NCBI RefSeq assembly: GCF_019212185.1
Contig: NZ_CP078138.1
Location: 1,594,501-1,658,500, forward strand
DNA length: 64,000 nt
DNA from: Pseudomonas fluorescens
GTDB lineage: Bacteria; Pseudomonadota; Gammaproteobacteria; Pseudomonadales; Pseudomonadaceae
Reading direction: 5' to 3'
Within the stretch, counting starts at the first letter, position 1; the number at the start of each line of letters is the position of its first letter. Positions 36,793 through 46,510 of the stretch are shown here, one piece after another. The notes under the pieces are model-generated. The model searched no databases. It was given only the letters and a program-made list of their open reading frames with translations, and was not told the DNA's origin. A program made the translations under genes and the position numbers.

Positions 36793-36895
36793 GATTGTTT
36801 GACGATTTGGCGCGGCTTAATCTTCAGGCAATCCGGCGGCGCTGATCGCGCCATGTCCTCCACATCGGTTTACTAAGAATCGGGAGTCCAACCCC

Positions 36896-37753
36896 ATGGC
36901 AGAAATCCTTTCGCTGCAAGCTGCAGTGAAGCAATTCGTGAATGACGGCGACACTATCGCCCTCGAAGGCTTCACTCATTTGATTCCGACCGCTGCGGGT
37001 CATGAAATCATCCGTCAGGGCAAAAAAGACCTGACTCTGGTGCGCATGACTCCCGACTTAGTCTACGACCAGTTGATCGGTGCCGGTTGCGCGCGCAAAT
37101 TGATTTTCTCCTGGGGCGGCAACCCGGGCGTGGGCTCGCTGCATCGCCTGCGCGATGCGGTCGAGAAGCAGTGGCCGCATGCTTTGGAAATCGAAGAGCA
37201 TAGCCACGCCGACCTGGCCAACGCCTACGTTGCCGGCGCCTCTGGCCTGCCGTTCGCGGTGCTGCGTGCCTACGCCGGTTCTGATCTGCCCAAGGTCAAC
37301 CCGCTGATCAAGAGCGTGACCTGCCCGTTCACCGGTGAAGTGCTGGCGGCGGTGCCGTCGGTGCGTCCGGACGTGACCGTGATCCACGCGCAGAAGGCCG
37401 ACCGCAAGGGCAACGTGCTGCTCTGGGGCATCCTTGGTGTGCAAAAGGAAGCGGCTTTGGCGGCCAAGCGTTGCATCGTCACGGTGGAAGAGATTGTCGA
37501 CGACCTGAACGCACCGATGAACGCCTGCGTACTGCCAACCTGGGCCCTGACTGCGGTGTGCCATGTGCCTGGCGGCGCGCACCCGTCCTACGCCCACGGC
37601 TACACCGAGCGTGACAACCGTTTCTACCAGGCGTGGGACCCGATTGCCCGCGACCGTGAGACCTTCACCGCGTGGATCAACGAATACATCCACGGTACTG
37701 CCGATTTCAGTGAATTCCAGGCCAAGCTGGCTCGTGCTTCGGAGGCCAAATAA
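36896..37753 (+). CDS. pcaI: 3-oxoadipate CoA-transferase subunit A
   Basis: The 285-residue subunit belongs to CoA-transferase family I and with PcaJ moves CoA from succinyl-CoA to beta-ketoadipate. The N-terminal block FVNDGDTIALEGFTHLIPTA with its glycine-rich CoA-binding turn and SWGGNPGVGSLHRLRD fit the alpha subunit. GGGAG lies 9 bases before the ATG. Its stop shares one base with the pcaJ start. Confidence 0.94.
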   Translation: MAEILSLQAAVKQFVNDGDTIALEGFTHLIPTAAGHEIIRQGKKDLTLVRMTPDLVYDQLIGAGCARKLIFSWGGNPGVGSLHRLRDAVEKQWPHALEIEEHSHADLANAYVAGASGLPFAVLRAYAGSDLPKVNPLIKSVTCPFTGEVLAAVPSVRPDVTVIHAQKADRKGNVLLWGILGVQKEAALAAKRCIVTVEEIVDDLNAPMNACVLPTWALTAVCHVPGGAHPSYAHGYTERDNRFYQAWDPIARDRETFTAWINEYIHGTADFSEFQAKLARASEAK

Positions 37754-38532
37754 TGACGTACTCCACCAATGAAATGATGACCGTTGCCGCCGCCCGCCGC
37801 CTGAAGAACGGTTCGGTGTGCTTTGTCGGCATCGGCTTGCCATCGAAAGCGGCCAACCTCGCGCGACTGACCTCTTCGCCAGACGTCGTACTGATTTACG
37901 AGTCGGGCCCGATCGGCGCCAAGCCAAGCGTCCTGCCGCTGTCCATCGGTGACGGCGAGTTGGCGGAAACCGCTGATACTGTGGTGCCGACTGGCGAGAT
38001 CTTCCGCTATTGGCTGCAGGGCGGGCGCATCGACGTTGGTTTCCTCGGCGCCGCGCAGGTTGACCGTTTCGGCAACATCAACACCACAGTGGTCGGTGAC
38101 TATCACCAGCCAAAAGTCCGTCTGCCAGGCGCGGGCGGGGCACCGGAGATCGCCGGTTCGGCGAAAAGCGTGCTGATCATTCTCAAGCAGTCGGCGCGCT
38201 CGTTTGTCGACAAGCTGGACTTCATTACCTCAGTCGGCCACGGCGAAGGCGGCGATTCGCGTAAACGCCTGGGGCTGCCAGGTGCCGGTCCGGTGGGGAT
38301 CATCACCGACCTGTGCATCATGGAGCCGGAAGCCGGCACCCACGAGTTCGTGGTCACCGCACTGCACCCGGGCGTGACCCGCGAGCAAGTGGTTGCCGCT
38401 ACGGGCTGGCCAGTGCGCTTCGCCGATCAGGTGGAGTTCACCGCCGAGCCGACCGAGGCAGAGCTGCTTGCCTTGCGCGATCTGGAAGCGCGCACCGCTG
38501 CCGCCCACGGCCAGGCACCGGGAGAAGCATGA
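37753..38532 (+). CDS. pcaJ: 3-oxoadipate CoA-transferase subunit B
   Basis: The 259-residue beta subunit carries the catalytic glutamate in [10 protein letters not shown] (Glu50), which forms the CoA thioester intermediate. The [16 protein letters not shown] block is conserved in the family. Translationally coupled to both neighbours: TAATG with pcaI and ATGA with pcaF. Confidence 0.94.
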   Translation: MTYSTNEMMTVAAARRLKNGSVCFVGIGLPSKAANLARLTSSPDVVLIYESGPIGAKPSVLPLSIGDGELAETADTVVPTGEIFRYWLQGGRIDVGFLGAAQVDRFGNINTTVVGDYHQPKVRLPGAGGAPEIAGSAKSVLIILKQSARSFVDKLDFITSVGHGEGGDSRKRLGLPGAGPVGIITDLCIMEPEAGTHEFVVTALHPGVTREQVVAATGWPVRFADQVEFTAEPTEAELLALRDLEARTAAAHGQAPGEA

Positions 38533-39734
38533 TGCGTGACGTTTATATCTGCGATGCAATTCGTACTCCGATCGGCCGCTTTGGCGGTGGCCTTTCGGCG
38601 GTGCGTGCCGACGACCTGGCGGCTGTGCCGATCAAGGCCCTGATCGAGCGCAACCCGGGCGTCGACTGGACTGCCGTGGACGAAGTGTTCCTCGGCTGCG
38701 CCAACCAGGCTGGCGAAGACAACCGTAACGTGGCACGCATGGCGCTGTTGTTGGCCGGTCTGCCGGAGAGCATTCCCGGGGTGACCCTCAACCGCCTGTG
38801 CGCTTCCGGCATGGATGCGATTGGCACGGCGTTCCGCGCCATTGCCAGCGGTGAAATGGAACTGGCGATTGCCGGCGGCGTCGAGTCGATGTCCCGTGCA
38901 CCGTTCGTGATGGGTAAGGCCGACGCAGCGTTCTCGCGCAACATGAAGCTGGAAGACACCACCATTGGCTGGCGTTTCATCAACCCGTTGATGAAAGCCC
39001 AGTACGGGGTCGATGCGATGCCGCAGACCGCCGACAACGTCGCCGATGATTACGCGGTATCGCGCGCCGACCAGGACGCCTTTGCCCTGCGCAGCCAGCA
39101 ACGTACTGCAGCGGCGCAAGCGGCTGGCTTCTTCGCCGAGGAAATTGTCCCGGTGCGCATCGCCCACAAAAAAGGCGAAAGCGTGGTGGAGCAGGACGAG
39201 CATCCGCGTGCCGACACCAGCCTGGAAACCCTGAGCAAACTCAAACCGGTCAACGGCCCGGACAAGACCGTCACCGCTGGCAACGCCTCGGGCGTTAACG
39301 ACGGGGCTGCGGCATTGATCCTGGCCTCCGCCGAGGCGGTGAAGAAGCACGGTCTGACCGCTCGCGCGAAAGTGCTGGGCATGGCCAGCGCCGGCGTTGC
39401 TCCACGTGTCATGGGCATTGGCCCGGTGCCGGCAGTGCGCAAGCTGGTGGAACGCCTGGGTGTGTCGGTCAATGATTTCGACGTGATCGAACTCAACGAA
39501 GCCTTCGCCAGCCAGGGCCTCGCGGTGTTGCGCGAACTCGGCCTGGCGGACGACGCGCCACAGGTCAACCCGAACGGCGGCGCCATTGCCCTCGGGCACC
39601 CGCTGGGCATGAGTGGTGCACGTTTGGTGCTGACTGCCTTGCACCAACTGGAGAAAACCGGTGGCCGTAAGGGCCTGGCGACCATGTGTGTAGGTGTAGG
39701 CCAAGGCCTGGCACTGGCGATCGAAAGGGTTTAA
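38529..39734 (+). CDS. pcaF: 3-oxoadipyl-CoA thiolase
   Basis: The 401-residue thiolase cleaves beta-ketoadipyl-CoA to succinyl-CoA and acetyl-CoA. The nucleophile is Cys91 in [11 protein letters not shown]; the catalytic His is in [19 protein letters not shown] and the second Cys in TMCVGVGQG. Two overlapping ATGs are possible (38529 and 38532). GGAG at 38521 fits the second spacing better, while the first gives the ATGA overlap with pcaJ. A REPIN follows. Confidence 0.96.
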   Translation: MMRDVYICDAIRTPIGRFGGGLSAVRADDLAAVPIKALIERNPGVDWTAVDEVFLGCANQAGEDNRNVARMALLLAGLPESIPGVTLNRLCASGMDAIGTAFRAIASGEMELAIAGGVESMSRAPFVMGKADAAFSRNMKLEDTTIGWRFINPLMKAQYGVDAMPQTADNVADDYAVSRADQDAFALRSQQRTAAAQAAGFFAEEIVPVRIAHKKGESVVEQDEHPRADTSLETLSKLKPVNGPDKTVTAGNASGVNDGAAALILASAEAVKKHGLTARAKVLGMASAGVAPRVMGIGPVPAVRKLVERLGVSVNDFDVIELNEAFASQGLAVLRELGLADDAPQVNPNGGAIALGHPLGMSGARLVLTALHQLEKTGGRKGLATMCVGVGQGLALAIERV

Positions 39735-39752
39735 TCCACACCCTCCATCACC

Positions 39753-39846
39753 TGTAGGAGCGAGCTTGCTCGCGAAGAACGTCAACGATAACGCACGTTA
39801 TCTGAGGCAACGCGGCGAATTCTTCGCGGGCAAGCCCGCTCCCACA
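39753..39846. repeat. REPIN inside the pca cluster
   Basis: TGTAGGAGCGAGCTTGCTCG (from 39753) and TTCGCGGGCAAGCCCGCTCC (from 39823) are inverted REP copies separated by about 50 bp. The left arm is a variant form (AGCGAGCTTGCTCGCGAA). It lies in the 216-bp gap between pcaF and pcaT. Confidence 0.92.
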
Positions 39847-39950
39847 GGGGGCCGCCTCCCACAGTGAGCAGCGTCGCCTACAGGTTTCTGCGGAACGGGA
39901 CTGTTGCAAAGTGTGTCTAGACTCTCACTGTCCCCATCGAGTGAATAACC

Positions 39951-41246
39951 ATGACATCAATCACCAGCCACTACACCGCTGAAGAGCGTGGCAAGAGGAT
40001 CTTCGCAATTGTCGGGGCATCTTCCGGCAATCTCGTCGAATGGTTCGACTTCTATGTATACGCCTTCTGCGCGATCTACTTCGCCCCAGCCTTCTTTCCC
40101 TCCGACGATCCGACCGTGCAATTGGTCAACACCGCTGGTGTGTTTGCCGCCGGATTTTTGATGCGACCCATTGGTGGCTGGCTGTTCGGCCGGGTGGCCG
40201 ACAAGCACGGGCGCAAGAATTCGATGATGATTTCGGTGCTGATGATGTGCGCCGGATCATTGCTGATTGCCTGCCTGCCGACCTACAAGGACATTGGCGT
40301 CTGGGCGCCGATCCTGCTGCTGGTGGCCCGTCTGTTCCAGGGCCTGTCGGTGGGTGGCGAGTACGGCACCACCGCGACCTACATGAGTGAGGTAGCACTC
40401 AAGGGCCAGCGCGGCTTCTTCGCCTCGTTCCAGTACGTGACGCTGATCGGCGGGCAACTGCTGGCAGTGTTGCTGGTGGTGATCCTGCAACAGTTCCTCT
40501 CCGAAGATGAACTGCGTGCCTGGGGTTGGAGGATTCCGTTTGTCGTCGGCGCGATAGCGGCGGTGATTTCGCTATTGCTGCGTCGTTCGTTGAAAGAAAC
40601 CACCAGCAAGGAAATGCGTGAAGACAAAGACGCCGGCAGCATTCGTGCGCTGTTTCGTGATCACAAGGCGGCGTTCATTACCGTGCTGGGTTACACCGCC
40701 GGTGGCTCGTTGATTTTCTATACCTTCACTACTTACATGCAGAAGTACCTGGTGAACACCGCCGGGATGCACGCCAAGACGGCCAGTTACATCATGACCG
40801 GCGCGCTGTTTCTGTATATGTGCATGCAACCGTTCTTCGGCATGCTGGCCGACAAGATCGGGCGACGTAACTCGATGCTCTGGTTCGGTGCCCTCGGTAC
40901 GCTGTGCACGGTGCCGATCCTGCTGAGCCTGAAATCGGTCACCAGTCCGTTCCTGGCCTTCGTGCTGATTACCCTGGCGCTGGCAATCGTGAGTTTTTAC
41001 ACCTCGATCAGCGGTCTGGTAAAAGCCGAGATGTTCCCGCCGCAGGTGCGCGCCCTGGGTGTCGGCCTGGCTTACGCGGTGGCCAACGCGGTATTCGGCG
41101 GTTCGGCGGAATATGTGGCGCTGAGCCTGAAATCGGTGGGGATGGAAAACTCCTTCTACTGGTACGTGACGGTGATGATGGCTGTCGCCTTCCTGTTCAG
41201 CTTGCGTTTGCCCAAGCAAGCGGCGTATCTGCATCACGACCTTTGA
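39951..41246 (+). CDS. pcaT: Dicarboxylic acid MFS transporter PcaT (MHS family)
   Basis: The 431-residue protein is of the metabolite:H+ symporter group, with [24 protein letters not shown] in helix 1, the loop [16 protein letters not shown] and [17 protein letters not shown] in helix 4. Its place in the pca cluster points to PcaT, which takes up beta-ketoadipate in P. putida. The sequence is also like alpha-ketoglutarate permeases, so substrate is partly inferred from context. Confidence 0.92.
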   Translation: MTSITSHYTAEERGKRIFAIVGASSGNLVEWFDFYVYAFCAIYFAPAFFPSDDPTVQLVNTAGVFAAGFLMRPIGGWLFGRVADKHGRKNSMMISVLMMCAGSLLIACLPTYKDIGVWAPILLLVARLFQGLSVGGEYGTTATYMSEVALKGQRGFFASFQYVTLIGGQLLAVLLVVILQQFLSEDELRAWGWRIPFVVGAIAAVISLLLRRSLKETTSKEMREDKDAGSIRALFRDHKAAFITVLGYTAGGSLIFYTFTTYMQKYLVNTAGMHAKTASYIMTGALFLYMCMQPFFGMLADKIGRRNSMLWFGALGTLCTVPILLSLKSVTSPFLAFVLITLALAIVSFYTSISGLVKAEMFPPQVRALGVGLAYAVANAVFGGSAEYVALSLKSVGMENSFYWYVTVMMAVAFLFSLRLPKQAAYLHHDL

Positions 41247-41252
41247 CCCTTC

Positions 41253-41279
41253 GGCGCGCGCCTGCTTCGGGCGCGCGCC
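41253..41279 (+). repeat. Strong hairpin between pcaT and pcaB
   Basis: GGCGCGCGCC at 41253-41262 and again at 41270-41279 pair over 10 bp with a 7-base loop. No T run follows, and the pcaB ribosome site (AAGGAAG) begins 5 bases later. It is more likely an mRNA stability or processing element than a full terminator. Confidence 0.65.
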
Positions 41280-41294
41280 CTTCAAGGAAGCCTT

Positions 41295-42656
41295 ATGCAA
41301 CGTCCGAGCAACCAATTGTTCGATGCTTATTTCACCGCGCGGACCATGCGTGACGTATTCAGTGACCAGGGCCGAGTCCAGGCCATGCTCGACTTCGAGG
41401 CCGCTCTGGCGCGGGCCGAGGCGAGCATAGGGCTGGTCCCGACGACTGCGGTGGCGCCGATTGCCGCCGCCTGCCAGGCCGGACACTACGACTTTGCCGC
41501 CCTCGGCGAGGCGATTGCCACTGCCGGCAATTCCGCCATTCCGCTCGTCAAGGCGCTGGGCAAGCAGATTGCCCTGCAAGACCCGGAGGCCGAGCGCTAT
41601 GTGCACCTGGGCGCTACCAGCCAGGATGCAATGGACAGTGGCCTGGTCCTGCAACTGCGCGATGCGCTCGAATTGATTGAAGCTGACCTGGCTCGCTTGG
41701 CCGACGCCTTGGCGCAGCAAGCGCAACGGCATATCGCCACACCACTGGCCGGACGCACCTGGCTGCAGCACGCGACACCGGTCACCCTGGGCATGAAAAT
41801 CGCCGGCTGGCTGGGCGCGCTGACCCGCACCCGCCAGCGCTTGCAGGCACTCAAGCCGCGCTTGCTGGTCCTGCAGTTCGGCGGTGCCAGCGGCACCCTG
41901 GCGGCATTGGGCGAGCAGGCCATGCCGATCGCCGAAGCCTTGGCGCAGGAGTTGGATTTGGGGTTGCCGGATCAACCCTGGCACACCCAGCGTGATCGCC
42001 TGGTGGAGTTCGGCGCGGTGCTTGGCCTGCTGGCCGGCAGCCTGGGCAAACTGGGGCGTGATATCAGCCTGTTGATGCAGACCGAAGCGGGGGAGGTCTT
42101 CGAACCTTCTGCGCCGGGCAAGGGCGGCTCTTCGACCATGCCGCACAAGCGCAATCCGGTTGGCGCGGCAGTGCTGATCAGCGCTGCGACTCGAGTGCCA
42201 GGCCTGGTGTCGACGCTGTTCAGCGCCATGCCCCAGGAGCACGAACGCAGCCTCGGGCTGTGGCACGCCGAGTGGGAGACCCTGCCGGAAATCTGCTGCC
42301 TGGTGTCCGGTGCCTTGCAACAGGCGCTGGCGATTGCCCAAGGACTGGAAGTCGACGCCGAACGTATGGCACGCAATCTCGACCTGACCCAGGGCCTGGT
42401 GCTCGCCGAAGCCGTCAGCATCGTGCTGGCCCAGTGCATCGGTCGCGACCGCGCCCATCACCTGCTGGAAACCTGCTGCAAGCGCGCGGTGGCCGAACAG
42501 CGGCATCTGCGTGCAGTCCTCGGCGATGAGCCGCAGGTCACCGGCGAGTTGTCCGTGACTGAACTTGATCAACTGATGGACCCCGCGCACTACCTCGGCC
42601 AGGCCCAGACCTGGGTCGAACGCGCGCTGGCCGAACACCTGACCCTGACTGTCTGA
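41295..42656 (+). CDS. pcaB: 3-carboxy-cis,cis-muconate cycloisomerase
   Basis: The 453-residue enzyme belongs to the fumarase/aspartase superfamily. The signature GSSTMPHKRNPVG carries the catalytic loop near residue 280. Other blocks are VHLGATSQDAMDSGLV and WLQHATPVTLG. It converts 3-carboxymuconate to 4-carboxymuconolactone. AAGGAAG lies 5 bases before the ATG. pcaD follows 12 bp after the stop. Confidence 0.95.
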   Translation: MQRPSNQLFDAYFTARTMRDVFSDQGRVQAMLDFEAALARAEASIGLVPTTAVAPIAAACQAGHYDFAALGEAIATAGNSAIPLVKALGKQIALQDPEAERYVHLGATSQDAMDSGLVLQLRDALELIEADLARLADALAQQAQRHIATPLAGRTWLQHATPVTLGMKIAGWLGALTRTRQRLQALKPRLLVLQFGGASGTLAALGEQAMPIAEALAQELDLGLPDQPWHTQRDRLVEFGAVLGLLAGSLGKLGRDISLLMQTEAGEVFEPSAPGKGGSSTMPHKRNPVGAAVLISAATRVPGLVSTLFSAMPQEHERSLGLWHAEWETLPEICCLVSGALQQALAIAQGLEVDAERMARNLDLTQGLVLAEAVSIVLAQCIGRDRAHHLLETCCKRAVAEQRHLRAVLGDEPQVTGELSVTELDQLMDPAHYLGQAQTWVERALAEHLTLTV

Positions 42657-42668
42657 AGGAGAATCTCT

Positions 42669-43460
42669 GTGGCATTCGTACAACTCGCCGACGGCGAACT
42701 GCACTACCAAATTGAGGGTCCGCAAGACGCTCCGGTGCTGGTGCTGTCCAACTCCCTGGGCACCGACCTGCACATGTGGGACGCCCAGATCCCGGCGTTC
42801 GCCGAGCATTTTCGGGTGCTGCGTTTCGATACCCGTGGCCACGGTCGCTCGCTGGTGACTCAGGGGCCCTACAGCATCGAGCAACTGGGCCGCGACGTGC
42901 TGGCCCTGCTGGATGCCCTGCACATCGAGCGCGCGCATTTTTGCGGGCTGTCCATGGGCGGCCTGATCGGCCAGTGGCTGGGCATCAATGCCGGTGAGCG
43001 CTTGCACTCGCTGGTGGTGTGCAACACCTCAGCGAAAATCGGCGAACCGGCCACCTGGGATCCACGCATCGAAATGGTCCTGCGTGATGGCGCGGCGGCC
43101 ATGGTTGCCCTGCGCGACGCCTCGATTGCCCGCTGGTTCACGGCGGATTTTGCCGAGGCCCATCCGGCGACGGCGAAACAGATCACCGACATGCTTGCCG
43201 CTACCTCGCCACAGGGCTATGCCGCCAACTGCGCAGCGGTGCGCGATGCCGATTACCGTGAGCAGCTGGGTGCAATCAAGGTCCCGACCCTGGTCATCGC
43301 CGGCAGCGACGACGCCGTGACGCCACCTTCCGGCAGTCACTTCATCCAGGAGCGGGTCGCGGGCGCCGAGTATGCCGAGTTCTACGCCGCGCACTTGTCC
43401 AACGTGCAGGCCGGCGATGCTTTCAGCCAGCGTGTGCTGACCTTCCTGTTGGCCCACTGA
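42669..43460 (+). CDS. pcaD: 3-oxoadipate enol-lactonase
   Basis: The 263-residue alpha/beta hydrolase hydrolyses beta-ketoadipate enol-lactone to beta-ketoadipate. The nucleophile elbow is GLSMGG (Ser95); DTRGHGRS precedes it and the acid is in VIAGSDDAVTPP. The terminal His is replaced by context near FYAAHLSNVQ. Start codon GTG, with AAGGAG 7-8 bases upstream. Confidence 0.94.
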   Translation: MAFVQLADGELHYQIEGPQDAPVLVLSNSLGTDLHMWDAQIPAFAEHFRVLRFDTRGHGRSLVTQGPYSIEQLGRDVLALLDALHIERAHFCGLSMGGLIGQWLGINAGERLHSLVVCNTSAKIGEPATWDPRIEMVLRDGAAAMVALRDASIARWFTADFAEAHPATAKQITDMLAATSPQGYAANCAAVRDADYREQLGAIKVPTLVIAGSDDAVTPPSGSHFIQERVAGAEYAEFYAAHLSNVQAGDAFSQRVLTFLLAH

Positions 43461-43470
43461 GGAGCGACCC

Positions 43471-43863
43471 GTGGACGAGAAACAACGTTATGACGAAGGC
43501 ATGCAGGTGCGTCGCGCGGTGCTCGGCGACGCTCATGTCGACCGCAGCCTGGACAGCCTGACCGAGTTCAACTCGGAGTTTCAGGAGATGATCACCCGTC
43601 ACGCCTGGGGCGATATCTGGACCCGCCCTGGCTTGCCGCGGCATACCCGCAGCCTGATCACCATCGCCATGCTGATCGGCATGAACCGCAACGAAGAGTT
43701 GAAGCTGCACCTGCGGGCGGCGGCCAACAATGGCGTGACCCGGGCCGAGATCAAGGAAGTGCTGATGCAGAGCGCGATCTATTGCGGCATTCCGGCGGCC
43801 AATGCGACCTTCCACCTGGCCGCGTCGGTGTGGGATGAGTTAGGCGTCGAGTCCCGCGAGTAG
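43471..43863 (+). CDS. pcaC: 4-carboxymuconolactone decarboxylase
   Basis: The 130-residue enzyme belongs to the CMD/AhpD fold family; it lacks the AhpD CxxC, as expected for the true decarboxylase. Conserved stretches are MITRHAWGDIWTRPGLPRHTRSL and LKLHLRAAANNGVT. It removes CO2 to give the enol-lactone used by PcaD. GTG start with GAGGAG 7 bases upstream, 10 bp after pcaD. It ends the cluster; the next gene is convergent. Confidence 0.95.
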   Translation: MDEKQRYDEGMQVRRAVLGDAHVDRSLDSLTEFNSEFQEMITRHAWGDIWTRPGLPRHTRSLITIAMLIGMNRNEELKLHLRAAANNGVTRAEIKEVLMQSAIYCGIPAANATFHLAASVWDELGVESRE

Positions 43864-43866
43864 GAC

Positions 43867-44763
43867 CTAGTCTTTGTGGCCCCAGATCCAGTTCCACAGC
43901 CCCGGTAAACGCACCGGATCGCCAGCCTCATGCAGCGTGCGCGCCATGGCCGCACGCTGCAGCGCCGCCGAGTCCTGATAGAACGGCTGGGGTGCCAGCG
44001 GCACGTGGGTTTCGTGAGCGCTGTCGAGGAGGATCTGCAGGTATTCCTGCATATGCCGGGCGGTGTAGCGATTCAGATCGTGGAAGGTCACCACCACCGG
44101 AATCACCCCATCGACCGCGGGTAATTCGCCCTTGGCGATGCGCTCGCGGGTTTCCGATAACTGCCTGAGCAGATTGGCCCGCCGCCGCGGACTGGCGGTG
44201 ATGCCCCAGACCTTGCCGTCATTGGCACTCAAATCCGTCAATAACACATGCAGGCCATGCCGTTGATAGGCGGCAAAGGTGCGCTTGTCGTAACTCCAGA
44301 ATGGTGGTCGTACCAGGGTCGGTGCCGTGCCGGTGATCGCCTGGATATCGGCGGTGCCCCAGCTGAGGGACTGCTCCAGTTCCTGCGGGTCCAGCGAACG
44401 ATGATTGGTGTGCCACGGGGTGGCGGTGTGGAACGCCAGGATATGCCCGGCCGCGTGCTCACGAACCATGGTCTTGCGCCCGCGCTCACTGCCGCCGGCC
44501 CTTGGGGCTCGGGTCTGGACAAAGAACACGGCTTTGATCCCGGGCTGGATCGGGTTGTTCGCCAGCGCCTCCATCACCGCACGACTCGGATTGGCCCAGC
44601 CGGAGGCGCTGGGGCCGTCGTCAAAAGTCAGCAGAAAACGAATCGGCGGCGAGGCTTGCAGGGCTTGTTCAGTCTGCGGGCTCAGGGCAATCGGTGGGCC
44701 GATGCAACCGCCCAGTCCGAGGGACAGGGCGAGCACAGCGATAACGGCAAGAATCGGCTTCAT
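43867..44763 (-). CDS. Polysaccharide deacetylase-family lipoprotein
   Basis: The 298-residue protein starts with a lipoprotein signal (MKPILAVIAVLALSLGLGGC, Cys20). NodB-domain motifs are visible: TFDDGPS with the metal-binding Asp pair near residue 46, HTATPWHTNH as motif 2 and RPPFW as motif 3, so metal-dependent deacetylase activity is plausible. It probably acts on a polysaccharide in the periplasm or at the outer membrane. The ATG at 44761-44763 begins the signal peptide although no strong ribosome site is seen. It lies 3 bp from the convergent pcaC stop. Confidence 0.85.
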   Translation of the reverse strand: MKPILAVIAVLALSLGLGGCIGPPIALSPQTEQALQASPPIRFLLTFDDGPSASGWANPSRAVMEALANNPIQPGIKAVFFVQTRAPRAGGSERGRKTMVREHAAGHILAFHTATPWHTNHRSLDPQELEQSLSWGTADIQAITGTAPTLVRPPFWSYDKRTFAAYQRHGLHVLLTDLSANDGKVWGITASPRRRANLLRQLSETRERIAKGELPAVDGVIPVVVTFHDLNRYTARHMQEYLQILLDSAHETHVPLAPQPFYQDSAALQRAAMARTLHEAGDPVRLPGLWNWIWGHKD

Positions 44764-44911
44764 GGTAGTAGGGCGACCGGCGATCAATCAGCGGAAATGA
44801 CACCTGTTGGCGTGCAGTGATGTTCCGCACGCCAAGGCCAGTGTTCCGGGGAGTGCCCATAGGAACGTCAAGCCGCTGAAGGGTTCAGCAGGTCACGGCG
44901 ATTATATCGGC

Positions 44912-46171
44912 TCAGAGCAGGTTGAGCGGATAGCTGACGATCAAGCGGTTTTCGTCGAACTCGTTGCTGCTGTAGTCGCGGCGGATGCTCGAGTTGCGCC
45001 ACTTCAGGTTGAGGTTTTTCAGGGCGCCGCTCTGCACGGTGTAGCCTAATTCGCTTTCGCGCCCCCATTCCTTACCATCGCTGACGGTGGCGGTGTGCAC
45101 GTTGTCGCCGCTGATGTAGCGGTTCATCAGGGTCAGGCCGGGCACGCCGAGCGCGGCGAAATTGTAGTCATGGCGCAGTTGCCAGGATTTTTCCCGGGCG
45201 TTGTCATAGCTTGAGTTATAGCTGTCGTTGGCCAGGGTTCCGCCGCTGGTGCCGTTGACGCGCATCCAGGCGTTGTCGCCGGTGAGTTTCTGCAGGCCGA
45301 CGTAGAAGGTGTTACCGCCGTATTTGGCCGAGAACAAGCCTGACCAGGTCTTGTTGTCCAGCTCGCCGGCCCGGGCGCTGCCGTCATCCTTGCCGTAGAA
45401 AAAGCCGAGGTTGGCGCCGAGGGTCCAGTCGCCCAGTGGCTGGCTGTGGGTCAGATTGACGAATTGCTGGCTGTAGATGTCCTTGAGCTCGGCATTCCAC
45501 AGCGCAACCTGTGTGCGTTTGTCGTTGAAGCTGTACTCGGCGCCCTGAAAGTTGAAGCGGTCGGAGGTGACCGTCGCCCTGCCGGTCATCGACAGGTCGC
45601 TCATGCTGCTGTCGTCACGCGGGCTGTTGGCGCGCATTTGTCCGCCGTAGAGGGTCAGGCCACTGATTTCCCGAGAGGTGATCTGCCCGCCACGGAACGT
45701 CTGCGGCAGCGAGCGGCCGTCGTCCGAACGCAGGATCGGCAGCACCGGCATCCATTCGCCGACCTTCAACTCGGTCTGTGACAGACGAGCCTTGAACGCG
45801 ACGTTAGTGCGCCCGAAGTTGTCCGCCGGACGACCGTCATGGTCCAGCGGCAACAGTTGGGTGCCGCCGGTGCCCTTGCCGCCGTCCAGCTTCACCGAGT
45901 ACAACCCCAACACGTCCATGCCAAAGCCGACAGTGCCTTGGGTGAAGCCGGATTTGGCATCGAGAATGAAACTCTGCGTCCATTCCTCAGCCTTGCCCTG
46001 GGGTTTATCCGGGTTGGTGAAGTTGCGGTTGATGTAGAAGTTGCGCAGATTCAGGTTGGCGCTGGCGCCGTCGATAAACCCCGACTCCTCGGCGTAGGCG
46101 GGCAAGGCTGCGGCGAACAGGGCGGCGGCGATCAGGCTGGGGGCGAAGTACTGCGCAGTGAAAGGTGTCAT
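44912..46171 (-). CDS. OprD-family outer-membrane porin, probably for aromatic acids
   Basis: The 419-residue product has a signal peptide (cleavage near ALPAYA-EESGF). It shows the OprD beginning SANLNLRNFYINRNF, many amphipathic beta strands of an 18-stranded barrel and the C-terminal strand ENRLIVSYPLNLL. Its place beside the pca cluster suggests uptake of benzoate-type compounds, as for BenF/OpdK-type relatives; this is inference. The ATG at 46169-46171 starts the signal peptide, and a frame open to 46249 is not needed. Confidence 0.88.
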   Translation of the reverse strand: MTPFTAQYFAPSLIAAALFAAALPAYAEESGFIDGASANLNLRNFYINRNFTNPDKPQGKAEEWTQSFILDAKSGFTQGTVGFGMDVLGLYSVKLDGGKGTGGTQLLPLDHDGRPADNFGRTNVAFKARLSQTELKVGEWMPVLPILRSDDGRSLPQTFRGGQITSREISGLTLYGGQMRANSPRDDSSMSDLSMTGRATVTSDRFNFQGAEYSFNDKRTQVALWNAELKDIYSQQFVNLTHSQPLGDWTLGANLGFFYGKDDGSARAGELDNKTWSGLFSAKYGGNTFYVGLQKLTGDNAWMRVNGTSGGTLANDSYNSSYDNAREKSWQLRHDYNFAALGVPGLTLMNRYISGDNVHTATVSDGKEWGRESELGYTVQSGALKNLNLKWRNSSIRRDYSSNEFDENRLIVSYPLNLL

Positions 46172-46510
46172 GGGCTGGGGACTCTCTAATTCTTGGAGAT
46201 GAAACGGGCCAACGCCGCGACGCAAAGGTTGCGGACAAAGGGTATTCAAGAGGGCAAAACGATCTGTATCAGCCGGACGGGGCAGGGCGCGGGGACATGG
46301 CTTGGAACCTGTTGTTATTGGTGTTGTTTGGCGAATGGTGGGGCGAATGTACTAAATGGTTCAATCTGCGAAAGCGGGTTTTGGGCGATGATCGAACGGT
46401 AATCCCGCTGCTACCGATGAGCCGGGCACGGTTGCAGGTCCCGCGTTCGCGGCCTATGGTCGATGCGAGGTTGCAGTCCTTCCTGTGCTGATCCCCCGTG
46501 AGGTACCGAC
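46172..46510. other. 339-bp divergent intergenic region
   Basis: It should contain the porin and cystathionine beta-synthase promoters. A 64-codon plus-strand frame from 46300 (MAWNLLLLVLFGEWWGE) has no ribosome site and I do not call it. The middle (46300-46370) is richer in A/T. I see no clear operator. Confidence 0.5.

Noticed and set aside
40572..43007. 811-codon minus-strand frame opposite pcaT, pcaB and pcaD
   Set aside because: It is antisense to three well-recognised genes; the composition (His, Gln, Arg, Gly rich) is the usual shadow of GC-rich codons.
46300..46491. Small plus-strand frame with a hydrophobic start between the porin and cystathionine beta-synthase
   Set aside because: No ribosome site, and the second half looks like random intergenic DNA.
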